From positions 992,001 to 1,056,000 of the forward strand of contig NC_016460.1 in the NCBI RefSeq assembly GCF_000226115.1: a stretch of DNA of 64,000 bases, read 5' to 3'. The stretch is from Thermothielavioides terrestris NRRL 8126. Lineage: Eukaryota; Ascomycota; Sordariomycetes; Sordariales; Chaetomiaceae. The notes beneath the pieces are model-generated. The model was not told the origin of the DNA. It was given only the letters and a program-made list of their open reading frames with translations, and searched no databases. A program made the position numbers and the translations under genes. Shown one piece after another: positions 47,994 through 57,656 of the stretch (position 1 is the first letter of the stretch; the number at the start of each line of letters is the position of its first letter).

Positions 47994-50834
47994 TCATAGC
48001 GTAAGAAAATCATCACGACCAGGCCGAGAAGAATATCCGCCGTATGTCCCCGTGCCCGTGCCCGTGCCCGTGCCCGTCCGTCTCGCCAGCCCCGGCCGTG
48101 GCGCGAACGGATTCGAGCCCGCCAACGGCAGCGTGTCCACATCCACGCCCGAGTCCCGCCTGGCCCTTCCAAGACCGTCCCGCTCGCCCCTCAGCATCTG
48201 CTTCTCTGCCCGCGTCTCCCAGTAGTAGTCGCTCTCCCTCTCCCTGCGTCCATCCAGCGTCCTGTCTCGCCCGGAAGCGAACGGCGCGCCAGCGCCGCGG
48301 ACTCGCTCCGCGCCGTACCGCACCTCGCCGTCGTCGGCCAGCCGGAGCCGCTCCATGTCGCGCTCCAACCCGGCCCGATCCATGCCGAAGCGCGGCCGCG
48401 TGTACCCGTCGGCGGGACGCACGATGCGCACGCCCGAGCGCGGCCGGCTGGGGGAGATGGGCCGGATGTGCTCGCGGTCCCACAGTTCGTCGTCCCTGTC
48501 CCTGCCCCTTTCTCTCTCCCGCTCGCGGCTCCTGCCTCTGTCGAGGCTGAGACTGCGACCGCGCCTCCTCTCCCTGCTTCTGTCCCAGTTCCGAGCCCGC
48601 GCCAAGCCCCTGTCCCAGCTCCGCTCCCGCTCCCTCTCCCGGCCCCTTCTCATGCCTCTCTCTCTGTCTCTCTCCCTGTCCCTATCTCTGTTCCTCTCCC
48701 TGTCCCTCTCCCAGTCCCTATCTCTGTCCTCGCTCCAACTCCGCTCCCTGCTCCTATGCCTATCCCAGCTTCGACTTCTACCCCTTCCCCTATCCCTGTC
48801 TGACGGCCGATCCAACTGGATCACCCGCACCGGCACCGGCGAGCTGCCCCGCCGCGCCGTCGGCGCTGTCGTCGCCGCCGGCTGCGGATGTGCCGTGGCC
48901 GCGGCGATCCGCTCGGCCATCGTGATGGCCTCTTCGCGCGTGTCGGCGCGCCCGGCCGCGTACGCCCTGTCGTAGATCTGCCGCGCGTCGATGGCGCCAG
49001 CTGGGTGCAGCATGGGGTCTGCGGTTGCGGCTGCGGCTGTGGGGGGGATGTGCAAGTGCTGTTGGGGCATTGCTACCGCTGCTGCTCCCGTCATGTGGTG
49101 GGGATGGCCCAGATGGGGATCAGAGGGTGGTGGCGGAGGGGGTATGGACCCTTGCAAAGGGGCTGCAGGCTGTTGGACTGGGATTTGACCTGGCATTTGC
49201 ACTGGGACCGATCCCACTGCCTGGGGAATCGGGTATGGGGTCGGAGCTGGCGCGGTGGGGACGGGCGGGATTGGCGTGGTGGTGTGAGGTGTGTTGGCCG
49301 CTCGGGAAGCGAAGAAGCCGGCGGGAACTCCCTGGGTTGGTTGGTGATGCGGGAAGGCCTGGTTCGGGGCGGGGACGGACTGCCGCCGTCCGCGGACGCC
49401 AGACCGGTGTGGCTGGATGTGCACTGTGCCTCTGCCGCCATGTGGGAGGTTAGGCTGAATGCCGTAGTACGCGGGGCCTTCGCGGAAGCTGGGCTTCGAC
49501 GAGGTCGCAGTGTCCAAGCGCTCATAGGAGCTGGCACTGGAGACGTACGAGGCCGACGAGGGAGAGGTGCACGACGTGTCGTCGTCCCCGGCCGAGAAGG
49601 TCTCGGAGTAGACAGACTCGTCCGTGCTGGCGGGAGAGCGAGCGCCATGATGGATGTGCGGGGACGACCGGTGCGGGGAGGCGTGTCGTTGGGCAGCGGC
49701 GGAGGGGTGCCTGGGCGGAGCGGGCTGGACGACGGTTACGCCAGGGACCCTGGAGTGTTGTGTGCGGTAGACTTGGGCAGGTTGGCCGGCTAGACCAGTG
49801 CCCCTGATGTCTCCGCGTCCCGAAGGCATGCCCTGCGGTGGCGCAGAAGCATAATGGCCTTCCTCAGGCCGGCCTACGGGCTGGACGTATGCTCCCCTTA
49901 TCTGCGCATCCCGCTGGGCTTTGCGGTACTGCAGGATCGCGATGGGGTCGACATCTGGCCGGGGAGCACGCTTGAAGTAGGCCGTGAGACTGACGCGCTC
50001 GAGGACGACCTTCTTGGTGGGCTTCGACTTGGACGGCTGCTTCGAGGGCACCGTGCGATGCCGTTCCCTCCTGTGGTCGCTTTCGCTCTTGCCCCTTCTC
50101 TCCTTATCCTTGGAGTCCTTGTCCTTGGTCGTCTGCTCGATCCGGTCGTCCAGCTGGACCAGGGTGGTCTCAAAGCAGGCGTCGTCGTACTGCTTCTGCA
50201 GGTCCTCCAAGGCCTTCTCGACCTGGCGCTGCTCGTCCACGCTGAGCATCTCCTTCTTCTTGGTAACCGAGATCGTGTCTCGGTTGAGCTCGCGGACGAT
50301 CTTCGCGGCCTGGCGATTGGAAATGCCGGGGACGCCGACGCGCAGTGCCCGCTTCCAGGACGGCTTCCGCCGAGTACCGTCGCTGGCGTAGCCGCTGCCT
50401 CCGTCGGCTTTTGTGAAGCGAAAGACAAAGTAGTCGGAGAGGGCCTCGCGGGCTTCCTCGACTGTTGGGGGCAGGTCTTTCTTCAGGTCGGAGATCTTGA
50501 CGGCGGTGTTGGCCTGGGTTGCGACGGGGCCAGCAGCGGCAGCATACTGTTGTTGTCTCGGTTGTTGAGGGTGGTAGTGCTGCTGCTGCTGCTGCTGTGG
50601 CAGCGTCGTGGTCGTAGCCCTGGCATATGGCCCACCGGGCTGCTGGGCGCGATAGGTATAGCTACCGTTCGGCGGTGAAGTCATGACGCGGAGGGGTTGT
50701 TGGCCTCCATATCCGGCACGAGGCGGGGAAGGCGGAGGCGGAGGAGGCGGAGGTGGAGGCCGGTTAGCACCGAAGGCGCCGGGGCGCTGCGGAGGGTTGG
50801 TCTCGTGGATGGTGATGTAGCCCTCCCCAGACAT
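47994..50834 (-). CDS. 946-residue disordered protein with RD/RE-rich tail
   Basis: I do not recognise a family. It is a single open frame on the minus strand starting MSGEGYITIHETNP and ending GRDDFLTL. Order: Pro-rich N-terminus with poly-Pro, Gln-rich stretch, then the most structured part at residues ~110-300 (ISDLKKDLPPTVEEAREALS, DYFVFRFTKADGG, a helical AAKIVRELNRDTISVTKKKE, coiled coil around LQKQYDDACFETTLVQLDD, then KKVVLERVSLTAYFKRAPRP). Next is a long Ser/Pro/His linker, then ~150 residues of alternating RD/RE/RS resembling splicing-factor tails. Near the end TGTGTGTGT is coded by a CGTGCC hexamer repeat. RNA-related nuclear role is possible but only by composition. No introns seen, odd for a gene this long here. 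Confidence 0.75.
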   Translation of the reverse strand: MSGEGYITIHETNPPQRPGAFGANRPPPPPPPPPPSPPRAGYGGQQPLRVMTSPPNGSYTYRAQQPGGPYARATTTTLPQQQQQQHYHPQQPRQQQYAAAAGPVATQANTAVKISDLKKDLPPTVEEAREALSDYFVFRFTKADGGSGYASDGTRRKPSWKRALRVGVPGISNRQAAKIVRELNRDTISVTKKKEMLSVDEQRQVEKALEDLQKQYDDACFETTLVQLDDRIEQTTKDKDSKDKERRGKSESDHRRERHRTVPSKQPSKSKPTKKVVLERVSLTAYFKRAPRPDVDPIAILQYRKAQRDAQIRGAYVQPVGRPEEGHYASAPPQGMPSGRGDIRGTGLAGQPAQVYRTQHSRVPGVTVVQPAPPRHPSAAAQRHASPHRSSPHIHHGARSPASTDESVYSETFSAGDDDTSCTSPSSASYVSSASSYERLDTATSSKPSFREGPAYYGIQPNLPHGGRGTVHIQPHRSGVRGRRQSVPAPNQAFPHHQPTQGVPAGFFASRAANTPHTTTPIPPVPTAPAPTPYPIPQAVGSVPVQMPGQIPVQQPAAPLQGSIPPPPPPSDPHLGHPHHMTGAAAVAMPQQHLHIPPTAAAATADPMLHPAGAIDARQIYDRAYAAGRADTREEAITMAERIAAATAHPQPAATTAPTARRGSSPVPVRVIQLDRPSDRDRGRGRSRSWDRHRSRERSWSEDRDRDWERDRERNRDRDRERDRERGMRRGRERERERSWDRGLARARNWDRSRERRRGRSLSLDRGRSRERERERGRDRDDELWDREHIRPISPSRPRSGVRIVRPADGYTRPRFGMDRAGLERDMERLRLADDGEVRYGAERVRGAGAPFASGRDRTLDGRRERESDYYWETRAEKQMLRGERDGLGRARRDSGVDVDTLPLAGSNPFAPRPGLARRTGTGTGTGTGTYGGYSSRPGRDDFLTL
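48050..48079. repeat. CGTGCC hexanucleotide microsatellite, coding
   Basis: Four to five tandem copies of CGTGCC at 48050-48079, read on the minus strand as alternating Gly-Thr near the C-terminus of the RD-rich protein. Length variation would change protein length in steps of two residues. Confidence 0.75.
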
Positions 50835-52559
50835 CTTTTGATATGTGTTCCTTTGTGAAGAAAGGATGGGAGTGGGGAGGAAGACCTCAGTTCCTTCCGC
50901 GGGATGGCAAGAACAAGTCCTCTGCCCCTCGTGTCAAAGGAAGTGAGAGGCGGGGAGAACGACTTATACGGGGGACAGATGAGACTGGATGGATCGGGGC
51001 GGAGCGGGGGATCTGGGGAAGTTCTCACATTCGGAAGCGGAGGGAGTCAACAGCACCATGGCCGGGCGACTAGCTGGTGTTTTATACACTTGCCCGTCTT
51101 TGCAGCGCCATGGAGGGAACCGCCTCGTGGTTACGCAAAGCCAGAAGCAGGTGTGTGTCCCGGCTCCGAGCAGACACACATCTGTAAGTGCTCCGCATGA
51201 TGGCGGACGCCGCGGTTACACGGGCGATCCCCTCGGGCGATCCCCTCGACTCAACAGATAACGTCTCTCTCCGGCCACGCCAAGGCAACCGTGTGGCATG
51301 CATACCCACCCACCCAGCTCACTTTGCAGAGATATGCGAACATCAAGCGATGCGATGCCGTCAGTTCGGCTATCGATGGAAGGGAAACGGACCGACTGGT
51401 TGGCGGGGTGAGTTACCTTCGCCAACGCAAGTCATCGCCAAAGTCGGCGGCTTCCCAGGTTACCGGTTACAAACAGGAGAATCTGGAAGCCAACAACGTG
51501 GTGGCGGAGCCAAGCAAGAGAGTGCGGGCATGGACCAGGCATCGAGATGCTGCTGCCGATGCAGAAACCTGCTGGCGAAACACAAGCCAGGCCGGGCGAA
51601 CCAAGTCCAGGCCGGGGCGAACCAACACCCAACACCCATTGCCGGTTGATGGTATGCTGCTGCTCTGCTTGATCGGGCAACCACAAGGCAGCGACTCCCA
51701 AACCGGGCGGATGGCCTGCACTATGTAGCCGGTAGGAAGGCAGGAGCGAGCCTGGTCCAGACCCCGGACCGCCGAGATGGTCGCGCTTTCTCTTTCTCTT
51801 TCTTCCATGCCGTGTCCTCCCATTCGCTCGTGGTCATGTGCTCGACTCCCATGCTTTCCTCGCTGTTTCTTCGGATTCGCTTCCACCTCCCTGGTGTCTC
51901 AGACAGAGAGTGCGGCTCTTCGCTCGAACCTGCTTGTGGTGCCGTCCGCTTGCCCGGGCAACGCCTGTTCCACACCAGCTACCCAATGCAGAGAGCGATT
52001 CGTCCGACCTCGCTCCGGAGAAAGGCAGTGCATCAGTCGACAATGCGCCTTCTGTTGGGCTTTACGCAATGGTTGCACCACTCGACCTCGGTGATCGTCA
52101 AAAAATCGGGGCTGTCCTGGAGGTCGGCCGCCTCACCATTCCCATGCGACAGACCAACAGACTGACAAACGCGGAGCACTGCCCCCTTGTCGATGCTGGC
52201 GACCCGAGGTGGGAAGTGACGCTGAAGCGCGATCCGCACTTAAACCGCCGTGTGCCACCCTTTCGTTTTTCCCGTACATTCCCTTGCGCCTCACCTCGGT
52301 CATGTCGGTCGCTTCACTTTTCACCTTTCGGCACCCTTCACCGTATCCCATTTTGATCACCGGCGGGTCCTCAGCCTTTGATCCTGCCGTGTCCGTGGAT
52401 GCAGCTCCCCCTCTCGGCGTCTCGCGGTCCCGCAACCGATCGCCTGCCCAGCAGCCGAAGACACTAACTCTGCAAAGAACGTTTCGGCGTATGCACGGGT
52501 TGCATGCATGCAGCTCCTCGTAGATGCTGCCTCTTGGGGAGCCCTGCTGCAGTGTTAGT
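50835..52559. other. Intergenic, left flank of the 5.1-kb element
   Basis: About 1.7 kb without a supported gene. It contains the promoter of the RD-rich gene and scattered ORFs on both strands of normal composition. An imperfect direct duplication (CCAGGCCGGGCGAACCAA and CCAGGCCGGGGCGAACCAA) occurs near 51587-51625. Composition is not RIP-like. Confidence 0.5.
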
Positions 52560-52727
52560 TGTCGTTTGCAAGCACCAGGTTAAAGTGGGTCCAAGTGCCT
52601 GCAACACACCCCAATTTGAACAACAGTAGCCAACAGTGGGCAACTATCGCCATCGATCTTGAAGCTGTAGATACTGCAAAAAACGGCCCAAATAGCCATT
52701 TTCTGGTGTTTTTGTATGCTTGTTGAT
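52560..52727 (+). repeat. Left terminal inverted repeat of the 5.1-kb element
   Basis: About 168 bases matching the right repeat with roughly eight substitutions, nearly all transitions. Homology resumes after a gap with TAGCTTAGTCAGC near 52744-52757. The repeat keeps many CpA and so was not itself strongly hit by RIP. Confidence 0.9.
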
Positions 52728-53209
52728 GGCTCTACGGTTTATTCTAGCTTAGTCAGCCAGCGATCAATCGAATACTAGGCGCAATGCCGAATACTTACCC
52801 CTGAACCCCTGCTTCCTAGCCACCGACTTATTCTTAGGCGTTCAGTATGCTTTGATGGCTCACCGCCATCTTCTAGCCTTCTTGAAGCTGTAGATGATGC
52901 CTTATTCGAAGGCACCGCGTAGAATTCCGTGGTGTTGCGCCCTCTATGCCTCCCAGCGTTGCCTAGCCTGCCTAGCCTGCCTAGCGACCTCCCAACTCTA
53001 TCCTTAGGCGTCCAGGCGATCCACCGTGTATAATCCTTTGAACTCGCCCTCTTCGCGCCCTGGTACGGTTCTCGATAGCGCCTTCGAAGCGTAGTCGCGC
53101 GCCTACGCAACGGAGCGAAGCGCCTAAACCATCTCGCCGTAGTGCCCGCCTAGCTCTCGAACCTCCCAGACCTCCCGAGCCCCCCAAGCCTGCCGCTAGC
53201 GCCGCCAGT

Positions 53210-53425
53210 CGGATCAAGATCGTCTCGTGCTATGCCGCCGAAGCCCCGGCCGATGTAACGCCTACCAGTAACAAGCGGATCAGGGTCGTCTTATGCTATA
53301 CCGCCGAAGCTGCCGTGTCCGAAGCTGTCGCCGCCCCTGCCGCCAAAGCCCCGGCCAATACAACGCCTATCGGTAATAAGAGGATCAGGGTCGTTTCACG
53401 CTATACCGCCGAAGCTACCGCTGCT
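53210..53425 (+). repeat. Three degenerate direct repeats inside the element
   Basis: Units start at about 53210, 53276 and 53381 with GGATCA(A/G)G(A/G)TCGT and continue through GCTAT(G/A)CCGCCGAAG, then CGCCTA(C/T)C(A/G)GTAA. The second unit has an extra ~39 bases. Differences are mainly C/T and G/A. Confidence 0.7.
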
Positions 53426-54369
53426 ATAGAACCGATCTAGTATCGCTAGGCTTATAATATATCGAAGCCGTAGAATAGAAGTGTATCTACTACTTGCTTA
53501 CGCTCCTAATCGAAGCCTACCTTTCGCTTAAAGTCCTAGGTATATTCGAAATCGTATTCTGTATTCTAGGGGCGTTCAGATCGCTAGCTGTAACGTCCCT
53601 GATCATTGCCCTCTAAATCGATTGAAATACTTGATTTGGAAGAAGGTTTCGATATAGAGGAGGCTTCGTAAGGCCATTCGTAAAAGGAGGATGTTGATAT
53701 CTATATATATAACGAGCTTCTATCTTCGCCACTATAGCTATTACAACGGTTCAACGTATTGCGCCTATCGCACTAGCCTTCTCGATCGCCAAATACCTCG
53801 CTACTATTAGTACTACTATAGGCCTAAACCCAAGACCGCTCCCAATCGCCTATACCAAATACTTCGCTACTATTAGTATAATCGTAGGCCCGAACCCGAG
53901 ACTACTCCCAATCGCCTATACCAGATGCTTCGCCGCTAGCTTATATACTATATTCCCCTCGTCGTTAAGCCAATAATACGTCGGTGGAATAGCCTACCCT
54001 ACTAAGCACGATTATCGTCAACATTACCTATACCGCCGTATTCTTCCTAAATACGTTCTACTAGAGCCTTCGAACACTGCTACCGCTTCCACAGGAGTGG
54101 ACCTATCGCTATAAAGTTTTAGTAGAATATACTAAATAGGGTAACAAGGTTAACGATTTGGCTATTGGCAATAGTTTAGGCATAAAGATCAAGGATATTA
54201 TATCTAGCCTATACAACAAAGTGGTTAGCAACGTTCAACAAAGTGGTATTGCATTAGACCTCAAGTATATAGCTACTTCTATAAGCATAGTTGCCTATAT
54301 AAACGTGAGAGCCAACTCAACGGTCTAGTCGAATTCAAAGAGGGTATATTCTTCGTAGACGCGTCTAAT

Positions 54370-55600
54370 ATATATTAGTAGCATCGACAAACTGATGAAG
54401 ACGCTATTGAGCCAACCTACGAAGGACTATTCTATTAGTATCGAGTACGAATTCGAGCTAACCGATATACTATAAATAGTATCCCCAATTGCTTCTACGC
54501 CCTTACCTCCTATGCCTACGCCTTCTCGCCGACTATTCGATCGTATTGCTATAGTGCTGGCTAACACTAGTCGATCTATATGGTCAACCGAACCGGCTAC
54601 GCCCGCTAGCGAGGGCCAGAGATCGGCAGCCAAGCGTAAGACGCCTATGAATATAATATTGCAAGAGGTGGAAAATCGCAACGCTCAAGAGCTAAACAAG
54701 GCGTATTTCCATCTTCTAGTAGATAAATGGCGCTATAACCTAGGTATAGCCTATTAGAACTACTATAAAGATATAGATATACGGTTCCAGTTCTATTACC
54801 AGATGAATGGCAACAGTACCCACTATCCTATCATTGTTTAGGAGATAGCAGAGTAGGCTACCTAGATTAAATGTCAGAAGGCCACTGTTGATAGCGCCCT
54901 AGGTGCCCTAGTCAAGAAATAGATCGGTTCTACGAAGACTAAGGCTAATTAAAGCGTTTAGATAGGTCCCAATAGCGAGGTTATAACTAAGCGACTGCTA
55001 GGCGGAGGGATCTAGTTCATCAACAACGTTAATAGTAACAATTTAAACGATCTAAATAAGATAATAGCACCGCCTTACCCGCCGCTATGGTTCTACGGTA
55101 TACCGCTATACTATCTTAGGTATCCGCTATATCCCCTAGCTCCCCCGACTATAGCAAGGAACAACGCGCCTAAGCTAGCCTAGCCAACCGGATTCCTAGC
55201 CCCTTATTCGAATATAGATGCCCTTTGCCTAGGAAAGCCTCTATCTGTTGCTAGCAATATAAACCTGTAGGAGATCATCCTACTACTACGTTCTTCGTCG
55301 CTGCCGCCTAAGCCAGAAGGAAAGGAACCCTCTAATATAGTCAATGACTTTATTAAGACCTTCGCTCACCAATATAACCTATTAGGTCAAAAGGACGTAA
55401 TAACGGCTCTTCATTAGGTCAGTAGGTCTCTGTATATCGAGGGTAGGAGGGTTCACGATATTTGTTAGCTTCTAAATATATAGTTCTCCAATAACGGCTT
55501 CCTACAATACTTTGTCGCTACGTTCTATAGCGCTATAAAAGGCTTTTTGAAGGAAGAAGTAGAACTAGCTAGCTTTGATAGGAACTTAGTTCGCTAGACT
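54370..55600 (+). pseudogene. Second ORF fossil in the 5.1-kb element (unrecognised)
   Basis: One reading frame stays protein-like for ~1.2 kb, broken only by TAG or TAA codons that CpA-to-TpA change at CAG or CAA would make. Readable parts include ISIEYEFELTDIL, NAQELNKAYFHLLVDKWRYN, IDIRFQFYYQMNGNSTHYP and NDFIKTFAHQYNLLGQKDV, the last somewhat like a retroelement gag but not convincingly so. The longest uninterrupted part is 54464-54757. I cannot name the family. A similar open frame may extend upstream toward 54115. Not functional as it stands. Confidence 0.55.
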
Positions 55601-55999
55601 TAACAGGCTATATAGAGCACTGAACACATTGTACAGTGTACTAAGCAAGCCGTATAGAGCGCGAGGTACGCTATACAACGCGCTAAACACGCTATATAGA
55701 GCGCTGAGCAGGATAGTACGTTCTTCCTACGTTGTTATAATCATATAGCTAACGTTTGATCGTATACTAGTTTCTTCAATTACCGACTCGTCGATCGATT
55801 TGCTGTACAATTCCCTCCTCAATGCCTTGATCCGTTACGTACCTGGGTTTAGGCCGCTAGATCTAGAAGAGTTGGCGCTAGGATACTAAGATAACATTAT
55901 ATAAGAGGAGGAAGATAGCTCGACAATGGCTTTATACGTAGATAATGATGATAGCGAACTGTGACTAGGAATCTATCTATAAGATATAGTGTTCAATTA

Positions 56000-57000
56000 A
56001 CGGTTCCAGTGCTTTAGAACTCTTAGAACTACTCTAAATACACTGCTATATAATCTACCGCCTTATCCTCCTCTTAGAACGGTATTATCGCCTTCTTAAA
56101 GTGCCTATATACCGCTAGTAGGTTGTTACCAATAGTAGTATAGGTACTACGAAGGAACTCCTTGAAGTCTTCCTCTGAATGATCCTATAGAAGCATCTTC
56201 TAGTAGTTGCGACGGATATAAGCCTTTGTATTATAGAACGTTGCCTCAATCGAGTTCAAATCCGGCGAATATAGTAGTAAATACTATAGTAGAACACTAG
56301 CCTCTTAACAAAGTTGTTTAACGGCACGGCTCTAATGCTATGATATATTATCTATAACGAGAATACTATAGTGGTCTAGGAATAGCCTTATCTTAGCTAG
56401 AACGTAGTCCTTGAGCTATATAAGGAAGCCTTCCTGATTGCTATAACCCTACTAGACCAATAGATTAAGAACGCTATCAACTATGATCGTAGGGAGGATA
56501 TAGTAGCGTTTGCCTCTCTTAACAACGTCGTCGACGATAGGAGTAACGCTTAGTAGCGCCTAGCCAATACGACGAACACCATCTCTTCGATCTAGGCCCA
56601 ATTCGTCGTAGAATACGAACATCTCGACGATAAACATCGCGACTTTTCTAATATAATCGAGCTAGAGGATATAGTTCTATTGTATACCTCTTTGTAAAGC
56701 AACCTTCTTCTTCCAATTGGCTATATAAAGATAACGCAATATCGTCGATAGAGATACGAATATATAGCATTCTTTGAGAAGGAAGGCCTACATTTCGTCG
56801 AAGTAGAGGTTGGACTTGCTTGTAAGGTAGTTAAGAAGCTTCTAGTAGATACAATATATATATTAGCTAACCGCTAGGAAGATCGCCAACAATACGTTGG
56901 TATAGAACGAACCTCTATAGCCTATAGCTACAGTATATAAGAGTTCTATAGCGTCTTAAGCTTTAGAAAAGGATCGCTGGTAAGGTCGAATATACGCCTA
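56000..57000 (-). pseudogene. Tc1/mariner-type DDE transposase fossil
   Basis: On the minus strand the conserved blocks of a Tc1/mariner transposase are readable in order. FVFYDELGLDRRDGVRR lies at 56620-56570, where the first catalytic Asp is expected. RGKRYYILPTIIVD follows. SILVIDN (about 56370-56347) carries the second Asp. A stretch like SRAVKQLC comes next, then LLLYSPDLNSIEATF (56280-56240), the YSPDLNPIE motif with the third acidic residue. Many in-frame TAG and TAA codons interrupt it, in keeping with RIP. No intact frame remains. Ends are approximate. Confidence 0.8.
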
Positions 57001-57186
57001 TACCGGTATACCTATATTAGGCTAATGTCCACCTCGTATACAATGACCTATAGCGTTTCCCTAGCATATATCATAATGGCGATCAGACGCCTCTAGCGGT
57101 CATTGATATATCGAACTATAGTGCCCAGGCGCCCTGTCTCTAAGCAAGGAACCAGGGCGCGTTACGTACATAGTAAGGCGGTTACC

Positions 57187-57441
57187 GAGGCGGTTCGAAG
57201 GCAGGTACTCGGGCGGTTCGTAGACGGGCTCCGGGGCGGTTCGTAGGCGGGCTCCAGGGCGGTTTGTAGGCGGGCTCCGGGGCAGTTCGTAGGCGAGCTC
57301 TAGGGCGGTTCGTAGGCGGGCTCCTAGGCAGTTCGAGGGCGGGCTCTAGGGCGGTTCGTAGGCGGGCTCCCAGGCAGTTCGAGGGCAGGCACTCGGGCAG
57401 TTCGAAGGTAGGTTCCCGGGCGGTTCGAAGGCGGGCTTCGA
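57187..57441 (+). repeat. 23-base minisatellite, about 11 copies
   Basis: Tandem units of the form GGGCGGTTCGTAGGCGGGCT plus CCR repeat about every 23 bases, with variants CAGTTCG, AAGGCAGGTAC and GAGGGCGGGC. It is G/C-rich, unlike the rest of the element's interior, and lies just inside the right inverted repeat. Confidence 0.8.
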
Positions 57442-57487
57442 TGGCTAGGTTCAGGGGCTCGATGGTTGTGCTGACTAAGCTATAGAT

Positions 57488-57656
57488 ATCAACAAGTACG
57501 TAAAAACACTAGAAAATGGCTATTTGGGCCGTTTTTTACAGTATCTACAGCTTCAAGATCGATGGCGATGGTTGCCTACTGTTGGCTACTGTTGTTCAAA
57601 TTGGGGTGTGTTGCAGGCACTTGGACCCACTTTAACCTGGTGCTTGCAAACGACAA
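57488..57656 (-). repeat. Right terminal inverted repeat of the 5.1-kb element
   Basis: About 169 bases, the reverse complement of the left repeat. The differences from the left copy are mostly C/T and G/A exchanges. Confidence 0.9.

Larger units (their letters stand above)
52560..57656. mobile_element. 5.1-kb inverted-repeat DNA transposon, RIP-degraded
   Basis: The element is bounded by near-identical inverted repeats (52560-52727 and 57488-57656, both starting TTGTCGTTTGCAAGCACC when read inward). The interior is dense in TpA and poor in CpA while CpG is kept, the mark of RIP. It carries a Tc1/mariner-type transposase fossil (minus), a second ORF fossil (plus), internal direct repeats and a 23-base minisatellite. 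No target duplication is clear: TA lies a few bases outside each repeat (52557-52558; 57661-57662), but the bases between differ. Length and a second gene are unusual for a mariner element. Confidence 0.85.

Noticed and set aside
48888..49793. 301-residue plus-strand ORF
   Set aside because: Antisense to the RD-rich gene; only Gly/Arg/Trp low complexity.
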